Assembly (NCBI GenBank): GCA_009363875.1
Contig: CM018685.1
Coordinates: 54,323,087 to 54,387,086 of the forward strand
From: Mikania micrantha
Taxonomy: Eukaryota; Streptophyta; Magnoliopsida; Asterales; Asteraceae
Length of the DNA stretch: 64,000 nucleotides
Reading direction: 5' to 3'
Position numbers and translations under genes: made by a program. Below the pieces are notes generated by a model, which saw only the letters and a list, made by a program, of their open reading frames with translations, did not search any database and had not been told where the DNA came from. Positions 1 to 10,418 of the stretch are shown piece by piece. Position 1 is the first letter of the stretch. Each line of letters starts with the position of its first letter.

Positions 1-659
1 CGACAAAAGTCTCTGAGAACTCAATTTGATTATCTATGATCGAATTATGCGAATTGGGTTGTGATTAAGGACGGTTTTAACATTTATATCATCAATTGAA
101 TTTAATCCTTCGATTTATGTTCTAGTAACGGATTGTTGTTGTTAATAATCATCATTGTAATGATTAATGACAATAAATTTTTCAGTTATAAAACCAATTA
201 TTGAATATTTCGAGTATTAGCTAGTAATCATATGAATTTTGACTTGATAAGTCAAAATTGCTCATTTCTTGATATTATAATTTTAATCCTTATAATTTTT
301 GAGTTGTTTAAATAAATTTTATTCCATTTTAACCCTTGCAGTTGTTTTTAATTGATAACATCGCATTTCAATTAACAAAGTCGAACCAAAAGTCCCGAAT
401 CGTCACTAATCAAATCAATTGAAACATTATTGGGCTCGGTTAACCCAATTGGGCCTCCTAAATACTATTGGGCCTACCTGGGCCTACCTTGGCCTTATTG
501 GGCCTTCCTAGATTTTATTGGGCCTACACTGGTCTTATTGGGCCTTCCTAGATTTCATTGGGCCTACATTGGCCTTATTGGGCTTACTTTGGCCTTGTTG
601 GGCCTGTGATCTCACTATTCTCAGTTAACAAGGTTAATTCGAAAAGTCGGATTGTCACA
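1..659 (-). repeat. 3' LTR (partial) of gypsy element 1
   Basis: Bases 1-659 repeat bases 8987-9645 with only two substitutions that I can see (in the TGGGCC-rich stretch), so this is the U3-side part of the 3' LTR of a minus-strand LTR retrotransposon; the rest lies left of the window. The LTR edge at 659 reads TGTGACAATCC on the minus strand, the usual TG start, and is followed at once by a polypurine-type tract. The near identity of the two LTRs implies a recent insertion. Confidence 0.93.
450..604. promoter_or_regulatory. cluster of eight TGGGCC (site II-like) motifs in LTR U3
   Basis: Eight TGGGCC hexamers occur in about 155 bases, spaced by short diverged repeats ending in CTTATTGGGCC or CTACATTGGCC. 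The same cluster recurs in the other LTR copy at 9436-9590. TGGGCC/T is the site II element that TCP transcription factors bind in plant promoters. The cluster lies in the first 210 bases of U3, where an enhancer would be expected; binding is inferred. Confidence 0.5.
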
Positions 660-698
660 TCATCCCCTTGTTGAAGGAATTTTCGTCCCGAAAATTAG
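660..698 (-). promoter_or_regulatory. polypurine tract of element 1
   Basis: On the minus strand a GGGACGAAAATTCC stretch and a CAACAAGGGGATGA stretch abut the LTR start at 659. This is the familiar polypurine region of plant chromoviruses, which primes plus-strand DNA synthesis. A second copy of the same block lies at 1451-1493. Confidence 0.75.
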
Positions 699-1450
699 TA
701 AATGTTAGGAGTAGTTAGGAAACTACTTACGAGTTTAAATCGTACGTGTTAGTGTGATTTGATCATTCCGTGTGCTTGTGTGTATTCACACACAAAGTCT
801 AATGCTTGTAACATCACAACTCAAATGTGATCGTTCAATGTGACTGTTTGCGTGTACACTAGTTAGTTCACCTAACTAGTGACTGTTTGTGTTTGATCAT
901 ACCGTGTTGTGTAACCTCACACATAGTGAGTGTCTGTAACTGTTCGTACTATGCAACCCCGCACATAGCAAAATGTGTGTAACTAATCATGCATGTACTA
1001 CCATAACATGTAACATATGAAATGTAGCACATAAAATGTAATAAATGTAATGTAGCACAAATGTTTGTAACAAAACCAATTGAATAAAGTGTTTATATAC
1101 TGTACTATGTAATCTCACACATAGCAAATGTTTGCATGTAGTCAACAAAATAGAAACTTCCAAAATTCATGTGTACCTGTAAATTCACGATTACATGGGC
1201 CCCTGTACTCGTCAATTTACCTTACACAATTATTCTGGTCCCTTCTATTTGTAGCACTACTATTGTTTGATCGCTCATGATTTTACCACCATGAAATGTA
1301 GTACATTGTTTGAAATTAATCATGTATGTACTAATATGAAATGTTTGTGTTTGCATTCTGCAAAGCTGGTGTTCAGCCCAGTTGTTCATACTAAAATCAA
1401 TAGTATAAGGTGTTTGTGCTTGTTTGTGCTTACAGTTAGAGTGTGAAGTA
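699..1450. other. element 1 3' untranslated spacer
   Basis: No coding potential is seen. The stretch is built of diverged short repeats such as CTCACACATAGCAAATGTTTG and ATGAAATGTAGTACAT variants. It lies between two copies of the polypurine block and has no counterpart of this length in element 4, where the two blocks are only about 75 bases apart. Confidence 0.6.
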
Positions 1451-1493
1451 TCACATCATCCCCTTGTTGAAGGAAATTTCGTCCCGAAATTTA
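1451..1493 (-). promoter_or_regulatory. second, internal copy of the polypurine/LTR junction block
   Basis: The block TCACATCATCCCCTTGTTGA followed by GGAAATTTCGTCCCGAAATT repeats, with few changes, the bases that flank the true LTR edge at 659. It even contains the outer bases TCACA, which belong to the LTR end. It therefore looks like a duplicated PPT-LTR junction left inside the element. Confidence 0.65.
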
Positions 1494-1499
1494 TCGTGC

Positions 1500-4400
1500 C
1501 TTCATAATGTTTGTTGTTGTTTTGAATAAGAGCGGATACTTTTTCATCATTTGGTCTTCCCTTTCCCCTGTGAATTCAGAATCACATCTTCAATTCCACT
1601 GAATTTTGACTATCGAAATCTTGCTTTGTTTGAGTTATTTGACCTCTTGGTCCATGATTTCAATTGATTCCTCAATACATCATGAACTCCATTGAGTTTA
1701 TTCGGTAATTGAATTGATAAGCTACCGGACCAATCCTTTTTAGGATCTCAAAAGGTCCTATGGATGGTGTCACCTCCAAGATGACACTTTTAGAAGAATC
1801 ATGTCTCCTACTTGAAATTCCAACTGTTTGTCGTTTGTCAGCGTAACTCTTTTGTCGATCCCGAACCTCTACCATATGGTTCCAGATTTGTAAGGGAATC
1901 CCACCGACAATAAGTGGTTTTCCCAGCTATCATTAAAGTCAATTACACAAACTCGTACATATCCTCGAGCGTTTGAATCGTACGTTCACTTTGACCGTCG
2001 TTCTGTGGATGATAGGCGGTACTCATATCTAAGCGAGTCCCCAATGACTTATGAAGTGATTTCCAAAATTTGGAAGTAAATCGGGCATCCCGATCTGATA
2101 TGATAGAGATTAGCACGCCGTGCCGTGCTACCACTTCCTTGATATAAATGCGAGTCAGTTTCTCCATCTTGTCTGTTTCCTTGATTGCTAAGAAATGTGC
2201 AGATTTCGTTAATCGATCAACAATTACCCTTATCGTATCACAACCACTCGGTGTACAGGGTAACTTAGTAATGAAGTCCATCGAAATCTGTTCCCATTTC
2301 CACATCGGTATCTCTGGCTGTTGCAGTAAACCAGATGGCTTCTTTCGAACAAGCCAAACATTTGCTAACGTACTTAGCAATATCAGCTTTCATGTGAGGC
2401 CACCAATATAGTGCCTTCAAGTCATGATACATCTTGTCTGATTCCGGATGGACTGAATATCTGGGCTTGTGCGCTTCATCCATCACAAGTTCCCTTAAAC
2501 CTCCATACAAAGGTATCCTCAGTCGATTAATGAAATAATGAATTCCATCAGACTTAACATCCAGTTGTTCTTCTATTCCTCGTAAGGATTCCTATACCAA
2601 GTCTTCCTTTTTCAAAGCTTCGATCTGAGCACTGCGTACCTTGTCAGGTAAGTCAGTATGTATCGTCATCATAAGTGCACGAACCCGTCTTGTTGAAGTG
2701 TCTTTTCTGCTTAAAGCATCAGCTACCACATTAGCTCTTCCCGGGTGATACTTAATCGCGCATTCGTAGTCATTCAACAACTCAAGTCATGAGTTGTGTA
2801 ATTCTTTTCGTGTGGTAGTAGTTGTCTTGAAACATAAGCAATCACTTTATCACTTTGCATCCACACACCTCCCAAACCCTGTGCAGATGCGTCACAATAC
2901 ACCACAAAGTCTTCTGTTCCTTCTGTAAGGACAGAATCGGTGCACTGCAGAGTTTCTGTTTCAACAACTGAAACGCAGTTTCCTGTTTATCCGTCCAGTT
3001 ATACTTTGTTCCCTTATACGTAAGAGCTGTAAGTGGTTGAGCGATCTTTGAGAAACCTTCAATGAATCGTCGATAATAACCCGCCAAACCAAGGAACTGT
3101 CGTACCTCGGTAGGGTCTTTGGTGCTTCCCAATTCTTAATCGCTTCAATCTTCGCTGGATCAACATGTATGCCCTTTTCGTTGACTATATGACCCAGAAA
3201 TTGTACTTCTCGCATCCAGAAATCATATTTAGAGAACTTAGCGTACAATTGTTCTTGTTTCAATAGCTCTAGCAGTAATCGAAAATGTTCAGCGTGTTCC
3301 TCCTCAGACTGTGAATAAATGAGAATGTCATCAATGAAAACAATGACAAACTTATCAAGATAAGGTTTACAAACACGATTCATGAGATCCATGAATACAG
3401 CTGGAGCGTTTGTCAACCCAATTGGCATGATCAAGAACTCATAATGGCCATAGCGCGTCCTGAATGCTGTCTTTGGAATATCCTCCTCCTGGACTCTTAG
3501 TTGATGATAACCCGATCTTGAGATCAATCTTCGAGTAGTAACTCGAACCTTGCGACTGATCGAACAGATCGTCAATTCTAGATAACGGATACCGGTTTTT
3601 TTTTTTTGATAGTAACTTTGTCCAGTTCCTTGTAATCAATACACATATGGAAAGTCCCGTCCTTTTTCTCAACAAATAAGACTGGGGCTCCCCTCGATGA
3701 AAAAAAATTAGGTCGTATAAAGCCCTTATCCAACAACTCTTGCAGTTGTGTAGATAACTCTTGCATCTCAGATGGTGCAAGTTGATAAGGCGCCCTAGCT
3801 ATCGGTGCTGCATCTGGTGTAAGGTCGATTCGAAATTCCACCTGTCTGATAGGCGGTAATCCCGGTAGGTCTTCTAGAAACACTTCAGGGAATTCACAAC
3901 TACTTAGATGTCTTCTATCTTCTTCTCAACTACCGGCTCCTCAGTTATAAATGCTATAACTGCCGTACGACCTTTACGCAGACATTTGTATGCTTTCACA
4001 CAAAATATGAGACGCAGTGGCGTACTGCTCTTCTCACCTTGTACATACAGTGTCTCTCCATATGAAAGTGGTATACGTACGACCTTTTGATAGCCTACTG
4101 TTTCAGCCTGGTGTTTGAACAACCAGTCCATGTCCATGACTATATCAAAATTGCCTAAAGAGATAGACATAAAGTCAATGTCATGTGTTCGACCCATCAA
4201 GTCATGAACACACCCTTTAGTAATATGGTTTACAACAACTAGCTTATCATCAACTAGTTCTATAGTGTATGGGTTTTCTAAAGCAGTAGGCTAATACTTA
4301 GCAATTCACAAAATTTGCTAGATACAAAACCCCGATCTGCATCGGTGTTTAATAGCATAGAGGCAGAGTGATAATTCAAGAGAAACGTACCCGTAACGAA
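1500..4400 (-). pseudogene. pol remnant of element 1 (PR-RT-RNase H-integrase-chromodomain)
   Basis: A Ty3/gypsy polyprotein region, read right to left, is recognisable but broken into at least eight pieces: protease (4200-4400 and 3904-4200), reverse transcriptase (3578-3883 and 2961-3575, with the FIDDIL active-site motif), RNase H (2592-3132), integrase zinc finger and core (1943-2510, with DFITKLP, SDRDARF and SERTIQTLED carrying the three acidic residues), and a decayed C-terminal part (1500-1875). The protease site reads N-T-D where D-T/S-G is required; both changes are G-to-A on the coding strand. A 12-T run at 3596-3607 replaces normal RT codons. The order PR-RT-RH-IN and the C-terminal block place it in the chromovirus (Tekay/Del-like) group. 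It cannot make active enzyme. Confidence 0.9.
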
Positions 4401-4439
4401 GTTGGGATCTTCCTATGCCTGACATTCTCCAATCACAAC

Positions 4440-5569
4440 AGCTCTGTTCTAGCAACATTTGTGTTGTTGTTGCTGTTTCCTTTTGTAGTTATGTCATTAG
4501 CCCTTCTTTTCTTGAGTTGTGGGCACTCCTTCTTGAAATGTCCTGATAAGCCACACTCAAAACATCCTTTCTGTGTGTTGCTCCGGTTGAGTGAGCTTGC
4601 CTACAGTTCCCCTCGACAGTCTTTTGCTACGTGACCCACCTTTCTGCACCGCTGACATCGGTATTTGTCACATCGTTTCCCAAAGTGATGGAATCCACAC
4701 TTGTTGCACTTTGGGTATTTGCCATTATACCCTCCCGATGACTGTTGGTTATTGTTTGTATTGTGATGGGTCTTGTTGGATTCCTGCTTGCGGTTCTGTT
4801 GAAATAATGGCCGAGTGAAATTCTTGGCATCAATGCTATCCCATTTTCTCTTGTGGTCTCCTGCCTTAGCTGTTACTGTTCGTTTGGGTAATGTTCCCCG
4901 TTGCATCGTTTGATCAGTAAATTGGTGTGCCAGTTGGACAGCTTGCTGTATGGTGGTAGGATTTGCAGATATGATCAATTTTCGAACCTGAGATACCAGC
5001 CCTCCAATGTATCTCTTGATCCACTTGCTAGGTGGGGTTGCCCTGTGCGGTAAGAGTCTTGCTAATTGCTGGAATCGAGTAGTGTATTCCTCAATATTAG
5101 AACCTTTCATCTTGAGTTGCATGTATTCATCCTCAAGTTCTTGCATTTCATTCCGGGGACAATACTCCTCCTGCAACAGGATTTTGAATCCGTTCCAAGT
5201 AAGTGCATTGGTTGTATTCAAACCGAGTGTCTGTACGATAGAGTTCCACCATGTCAAGGCTGAACCTTCCAAAGTACCAATAGCGTATCTGACCTTGTTT
5301 TCTTCCGGACAATTGCACCTCTCAAACACCGATTCTAACTGTTCAATCCATCGAAGAAGTCCAATGGCTCCTTCCGATCCTTTGAAATTACATGGTTTAC
5401 AGTTCAAGAATATCTTGAACGTGCACATTTGTGAGTTTACCAGTTCCCCCGTTGGATCATGTGATCCTATTTGGTGTGTTTGCGTATAGTTTGCGATTGT
5501 CTCGGTGATTCGAGTGTTAATAAGTGCCTCAAATTCCGTTGCGTTTATGTTAATGTTCTCTCCAACCAT
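4440..5569 (-). pseudogene. gag of element 1, split by one amber stop
   Basis: The first part, 5569-4601, encodes a retrotransposon gag (capsid and nucleocapsid) of about 322 residues from the Met of MVGENI. It shows the gag core with ALTWWN and YCPRNEMQELE, and the zinc knuckle CQRCRKVGHVAKDC near the end. A TAG at 4601-4603 ends it, but the same frame runs on through a second knuckle, CFECGLSGHFKKEC, at about 4523-4564. I infer that the original gag had two knuckles and that the stop is a later lesion. An in-frame Met 20 codons further upstream (5629) is possible but leads through a non-conserved stretch. Gag would package the element RNA in cytoplasmic particles. Confidence 0.85.
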
Positions 5570-5807
5570 AATCTTCCTATTTACAAATATACATAATGAG
5601 ACTACACCCATCGCATAATCATCACTCATGCACGAAGTAAATGTAACACACCATCATTGTCATTAAGATAACAATTCTTAATCATTTATGATAAACTAGT
5701 GCTTACAATTGTTTGTCAAAGAGATGCAAAACAACTAAACACTAAATCTACTTTTATGAGTACAACCCACTCATATAAGTTTGTTAAATAGAAAGTAAAT
5801 GAAATAA

Positions 5808-6512
5808 CTACATTCCATCGTTCGGTTGATCAACGGTTGATGATGAGTCTTCCAGTTCTGCTGGACCAGTCACTGCACCATGCTGGTAACGCATATGCCC
5901 AGTGATGAGGGTCATGGCCTCCCCAGCTAAATCTCTCACTATATTGGCTTCAATCGCCGCTACACCAGCCCGTGCATTGGCTTCCTCAGCCCTTGCCTCA
6001 GCTACAGCTACACGTAACTCAGTAGTTTCTAGTCGTGCAGTAAGTTCGAGGATCGTCCCTCGCATCATCCAGATCGTTTCCACCAGATTTTCCTGTTCCT
6101 CATTAGTCCTACCCAACTCCTCAGTGAGGTTATCCCACATTTGTGTCAGCCAGTTGTTATTTTCAAGCAATTCTGTGATCATCCCTGCTACTTCCCGCAT
6201 GTTGCGGATTTCACGCTCCATGCGTGCAACAAAAGCAGCAAATGCCTGTTCCAATGGATATCCAAGAGCAGGTAACGTCCAAAGACTATTACCAGTGTTG
6301 GCAGTTGGTGGTGGTGGCACTCGTTCTTCCCACACCCAGCTGCGTATGAGATCAGGAAACCATTGCCAATATTGGTTGTTCCCCCTTTGTTGAACATGTG
6401 TTTCCTCCCCATAGTGGATCGTATCATCCACTGGTTCGATCCTCCTTGTCATGATTTCTGACAATGCTACTACTTGTCCCTCAGTGTGAGTAGGTGTAGA
6501 TGATGATGCCAT
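5808..6512 (-). CDS. extra ORF upstream of gag in element 1 (coiled-coil protein)
   Basis: An open frame of 234 codons lies between the primer binding site and gag. I do not recognise a named family. The N-terminus is Ser/Thr-rich, a Pro run precedes a hydrophobic Trp/Leu stretch, and residues about 95-195 are rich in Glu, Arg, Leu and Ala with heptad-like spacing (for example LETTELRVAVAEARAEEANA), which suggests a coiled coil. No transmembrane segment, zinc finger or enzymatic motif is visible. It is open although the neighbouring pol is wrecked, and a similarly placed ORF occurs in element 5 at 61772-62579. Standard Ty3/gypsy elements do not carry a gene here, so this is an additional ORF of unknown role, perhaps an accessory of gag assembly. 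Confidence 0.65.
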   Translation of the reverse strand: MASSSTPTHTEGQVVALSEIMTRRIEPVDDTIHYGEETHVQQRGNNQYWQWFPDLIRSWVWEERVPPPPTANTGNSLWTLPALGYPLEQAFAAFVARMEREIRNMREVAGMITELLENNNWLTQMWDNLTEELGRTNEEQENLVETIWMMRGTILELTARLETTELRVAVAEARAEEANARAGVAAIEANIVRDLAGEAMTLITGHMRYQHGAVTGPAELEDSSSTVDQPNDGM

Positions 6513-6629
6513 GTCTGTTACAAAATGCCATATGTAAATGCATATAAACTATCGTGTAAATAAGTGTCTAATGTCTAACAGTTATAGTCTAAGTCTACAA
6601 ATGCAAACCTAGTTCGCTATAACCAAAGG
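6513..6629 (-). other. element 1 leader between primer site and first ORF
   Basis: A short AT-rich stretch without features that separates the primer binding site from the upstream ORF. Confidence 0.6.
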
Positions 6630-6641
6630 GCTCTGATACCA
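6630..6641 (-). promoter_or_regulatory. primer binding site of element 1 (initiator tRNA-Met)
   Basis: On the minus strand TGGTATCAGAGC follows the LTR end TGTGACA after three bases. It is complementary to the 3' end of plant initiator tRNA-Met and fixes both the orientation of the element and the inner edge of its 5' LTR. Confidence 0.92.
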
Positions 6642-6644
6642 ATC

Positions 6645-9600
6645 TGTCACACCCCCAATTTTCAACTAACAGAATCATACCGTTTGGGAACGTGACAAAC
6701 CAGGATCTCAGATCATTAGACATAACGAAGACCTCTATATGAATTTCAAAACATATGTTGGTCTAAAACTGTAACATCATAGTCTTCAAAGTTTGCGGAA
6801 GCGTTTTAAAAACCAATAATGAAATGTAACAGTTTGAAAATGTAAAGTACAACTCCAATAGCATTTAATATCTTAAATTATCAAAGCTAAAACACTTGAA
6901 CTGAAATGCATGCATGAGACTCAACATCCTAGTCCCTGCTTGTCCTTGCTTGTGTCTTAGTGTCCTGAGAAAACATGTAAATCAAGTCAACACAATGGTT
7001 GGTGCATACACAGGTTTAAGTATTCACAATGTTCAAAACAGCAGTTTGAATATCAAGTTTGTAGATAACATAATCACACATGCACAGTCATGATAGCTAG
7101 TCATATAATCTATTTACACAAGTGGTCGACACCGAAGCTGACGAGTTGCCATGCTATAGCATGTTTTTGCCTTAACACTATTGTCTAGCACGAACAATAG
7201 CAATGTGTGTGTTTGGTCAGTCAAACACCTGCGTAGATCCCATCTACCAAGTGAGGTTTGTCAAACCCAATAGATCTATCTTCAACTACCACGCTTTGCA
7301 CTCCGGCAAATTAAACGGTTCGAAAGAGAAGGCTTTGTAATGCTATGTTTGCACTTAATGTAAACAGCTAACTCATGCAAGTGATATGTATCTAAAAGCG
7401 TTTGTTGCACATGTTTTCTCCCCCAAAACAGTTAAAATAAGAAAGGGGCCGTGTACGCACCTTTGATTTTAGCAGAATGATCAAATAAGTGAACTCGCGT
7501 AGAAAATCCTCTTATGAAGGATCTGTGTTTAAACAATAACGTTGTGTTATTCGGACAGTCGTTTTGTGCTTGAAATCACATATGTGTCAACACACATATG
7601 TTAGAGTGTTAAGAATGTGTATACGTAAATACGTGTGACTTTGAAATCGTTCAAATAAAATCATATTTGATTTTATTTAAATAATCGTAATTATACGCGA
7701 TTTCGTTTTCGGATTAAAATATGAATTTTTTTATTCTAATACGTTCGTATTCCCGTTACAGTTCCAACGCAACTTGAACGGGTTAATTCGGAGTTAAAAT
7801 GAAGAAGTTATGATTAAAATTCAAAAATTAATTTTAAACCTCATAAAAATGTTGAAGGTCGGGTTCGAACCCGAGACCTTCAACCCAACACACACCCATC
7901 CTACCATCTACTCTATTGAGTTTTTAGTGATGGATCATGGTTCCTAATCCTTTTAAGCCCAAACGGCCCCATTTCCTTTTGTTTAATCATAGCCGAAGCA
8001 ACATGGATCCAATTGAGGCCAAATTCGAACCCGATCCATTCCCCCTCCATGGGGCTTTTGTTCTACTGATCTAATCACTTCTATATGTGGTTTTAATTCG
8101 ACAAATAAGCCCCTATACCCAGGTTAATCGAACCTTACTAGTTTCGAACCCAAGTTCTTAAACTTCAACCTAAAATCGATCAATTCGCTAATGTGAGTCC
8201 ACAAAATCATAGGGTTTTCATTGGACAAGGATTTTAGAAACTATCTATTGAGATTAATCAGATTTTTAAACTCTTTTGCTTAGAAATCCCCAATCCCGTT
8301 TTTAATACAAGCCCTAGAACTCGAGGTAGTAAAATTCGATATTTATTCATGAAATTGACACATGGCTTTCCATCTAAGATGAATTTCGAACATGTCTGAA
8401 AGGTTTAATTTGATTTTTAATCTCGTTTAGACATAAACCCCCAAACCGGTTTCAAAGACAAACCCTATCAATCGAACTTGTGCAATTCGAATTTAGAAAA
8501 CAAAATTAACATAGGGTTAAGCTTAATCGATCCCTTCTGAAGCTTTCTATAACATTTAATTCGATTTTTGAATCCATTGTAATCAAATCCCCCAAAACCG
8601 TTTCAAGAAGAAACCCTAGAACTCGAAATCTAACAATTCGTAGTTCCATTATGAAATTGACACATCATTAACCTTAATCGGGACTTTCTGGAACTACCCA
8701 TGCCATTTAATCTGATTTTTAAACCGGTTTAATCATCAACCCCCAAAACCGTTCATAGTATGAACCCTAATGATCGAACCCTTATAATTCGTGATTATTA
8801 CTTCGAATTAGCATGGGTTTTTGTTTAGTCGAAGGTTTTAGGTTGTGCCAGAGTGATTACTTACTTGTTTTGATAGCCAATTGAAAGAGATCGATTTTTG
8901 ACTTGATTTCGGCAATCCCTACGGTTGAATCTTCTTCTCACAGCTTCTGAGATCGAATTGGTGGTTGTTTCAGACCCTAAAGGTACCGACAAAAGTCTCT
9001 GAGAACTCAATTTGATTATCTATGATCGAATTATGCGAATTGGGTTGTGATTAAGGACGGTTTTAACATTTATATCATCAATTGAATTTAATCCTTCGAT
9101 TTATGTTCTAGTAACGGATTGTTGTTGTTAATAATCATCATTGTAATGATTAATGACAATAAATTTTTCAGTTATAAAACCAATTATTGAATATTTCGAG
9201 TATTAGCTAGTAATCATATGAATTTTGACTTGATAAGTCAAAATTGCTCATTTCTTGATATTATAATTTTAATCCTTATAATTTTTGAGTTGTTTAAATA
9301 AATTTTATTCCATTTTAACCCTTGCAGTTGTTTTTAATTGATAACATCGCATTTCAATTAACAAAGTCGAACCAAAAGTCCCGAATCGTCACTAATCAAA
9401 TCAATTGAAACATTATTGGGCTCGGTTAACCCAATTGGGCCTCCTAAATACTATTGGGCTTACCTGGGCCTACCTTGGCCTTATTGGGCCTTCCTAGATT
9501 TTATTGGGCCTACACTGGTCTTATTGGGCCTTCCTAGATTTCATTGGGCCTACACTGGCCTTATTGGGCTTACTTTGGCCTTGTTGGGCCTGTGATCTCA

Positions 9601-9645
9601 CTATTCTCAGTTAACAAGGTTAATTCGAAAAGTCGGATTGTCACA
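6645..9645 (-). repeat. 5' LTR of element 1 (3,001 bp)
   Basis: The LTR is bounded by TGTGACAATCC at 9645 and GGGGGTGTGACA at 6645 on the minus strand. Its outer 659 bases match the 3' LTR at 1-659. It carries no ORF of note. Inside are the TGGGCC cluster (9436-9590), a series of 'CCCCCAAAACCGTTT...ACCCTA' imperfect repeats (8280-8780), and a B-box-like palindrome at 7851-7884. The right flank GCTAT (9646-9650) belongs to the LTR of element 2, into which this element inserted. Confidence 0.93.
7851..7884. promoter_or_regulatory. tRNA-like B-box palindrome inside element 1 LTR
   Basis: GTTGAAGGTC and GACCTTCAAC arms flank GGTTCGAACCC, which fits the RNA polymerase III B box GGTTCGANNCC on both strands. 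A comparable GGTTCGAACCC block occurs in the LTR of element 2 at about 10801. Whether it is a captured tRNA/SINE piece or a working promoter element is open. Confidence 0.45.
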
Positions 9646-10383
9646 GCTATCTACTCACCTATAATTTGAGTAATTCAAGTCTTAGCAATCCTATAGTTTA
9701 AGTTCAAGAATCCTAGAAACTATGGCAATCCTAATGGAAGTCCTAGTTTGAATAAAACTATGTTTTGAATGGATACTTAGAATAACTAATATTATTATAT
9801 TAATTAATAAAATAGAATATCAAATGTATTCTTTTTATTTATTAATATTATTTGTATGAATAAACTAAACTTAATATTGACTTAAATAAAATAGAATATC
9901 AAAGATATTCTTTTTATTTAATCAATTTTATTTGTATGACTAGACTAATTGTTTAAGAATATTTAATCATAGTCTTATAATAAATAAAAATAGAATATTA
10001 AATATTCGTTTTTATTTATTATTTTAGAATTGAATTTCTAAGAATACTACTTAGATTGATTTTCCATCCATTTGTATTTAAAGACTTACATGTTTAAATT
10101 TTCAAATTTTATAAACTTTAGTTAACCTTTCAAATGTTGATAACCTAAAAAAATACTTATTTGAATTATATTGATTAAAACAATTATTCTTGATTTGAAA
10201 GAAAAAAAAATAAACAAATAAATAAATATATTACAAAAACATATTTTGAATGTGAAAAATTAAATTGTATGATAAAATATATGTATATATTTGAACAAAA
10301 CGTTTAAACACCTTGATATTAAATTCAATATTTATAAAAAAAGAATTTATTTGAATCCTAAAAAAAATAAATAATATTTATTT

Positions 10384-10418
<35 letters not shown>

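Noticed and set aside
7854..7890. Possible tRNA gene around GGTTCGAACCC
   Set aside because: Only a B-box palindrome is present; no A box at the right distance and no cloverleaf could be built by eye.
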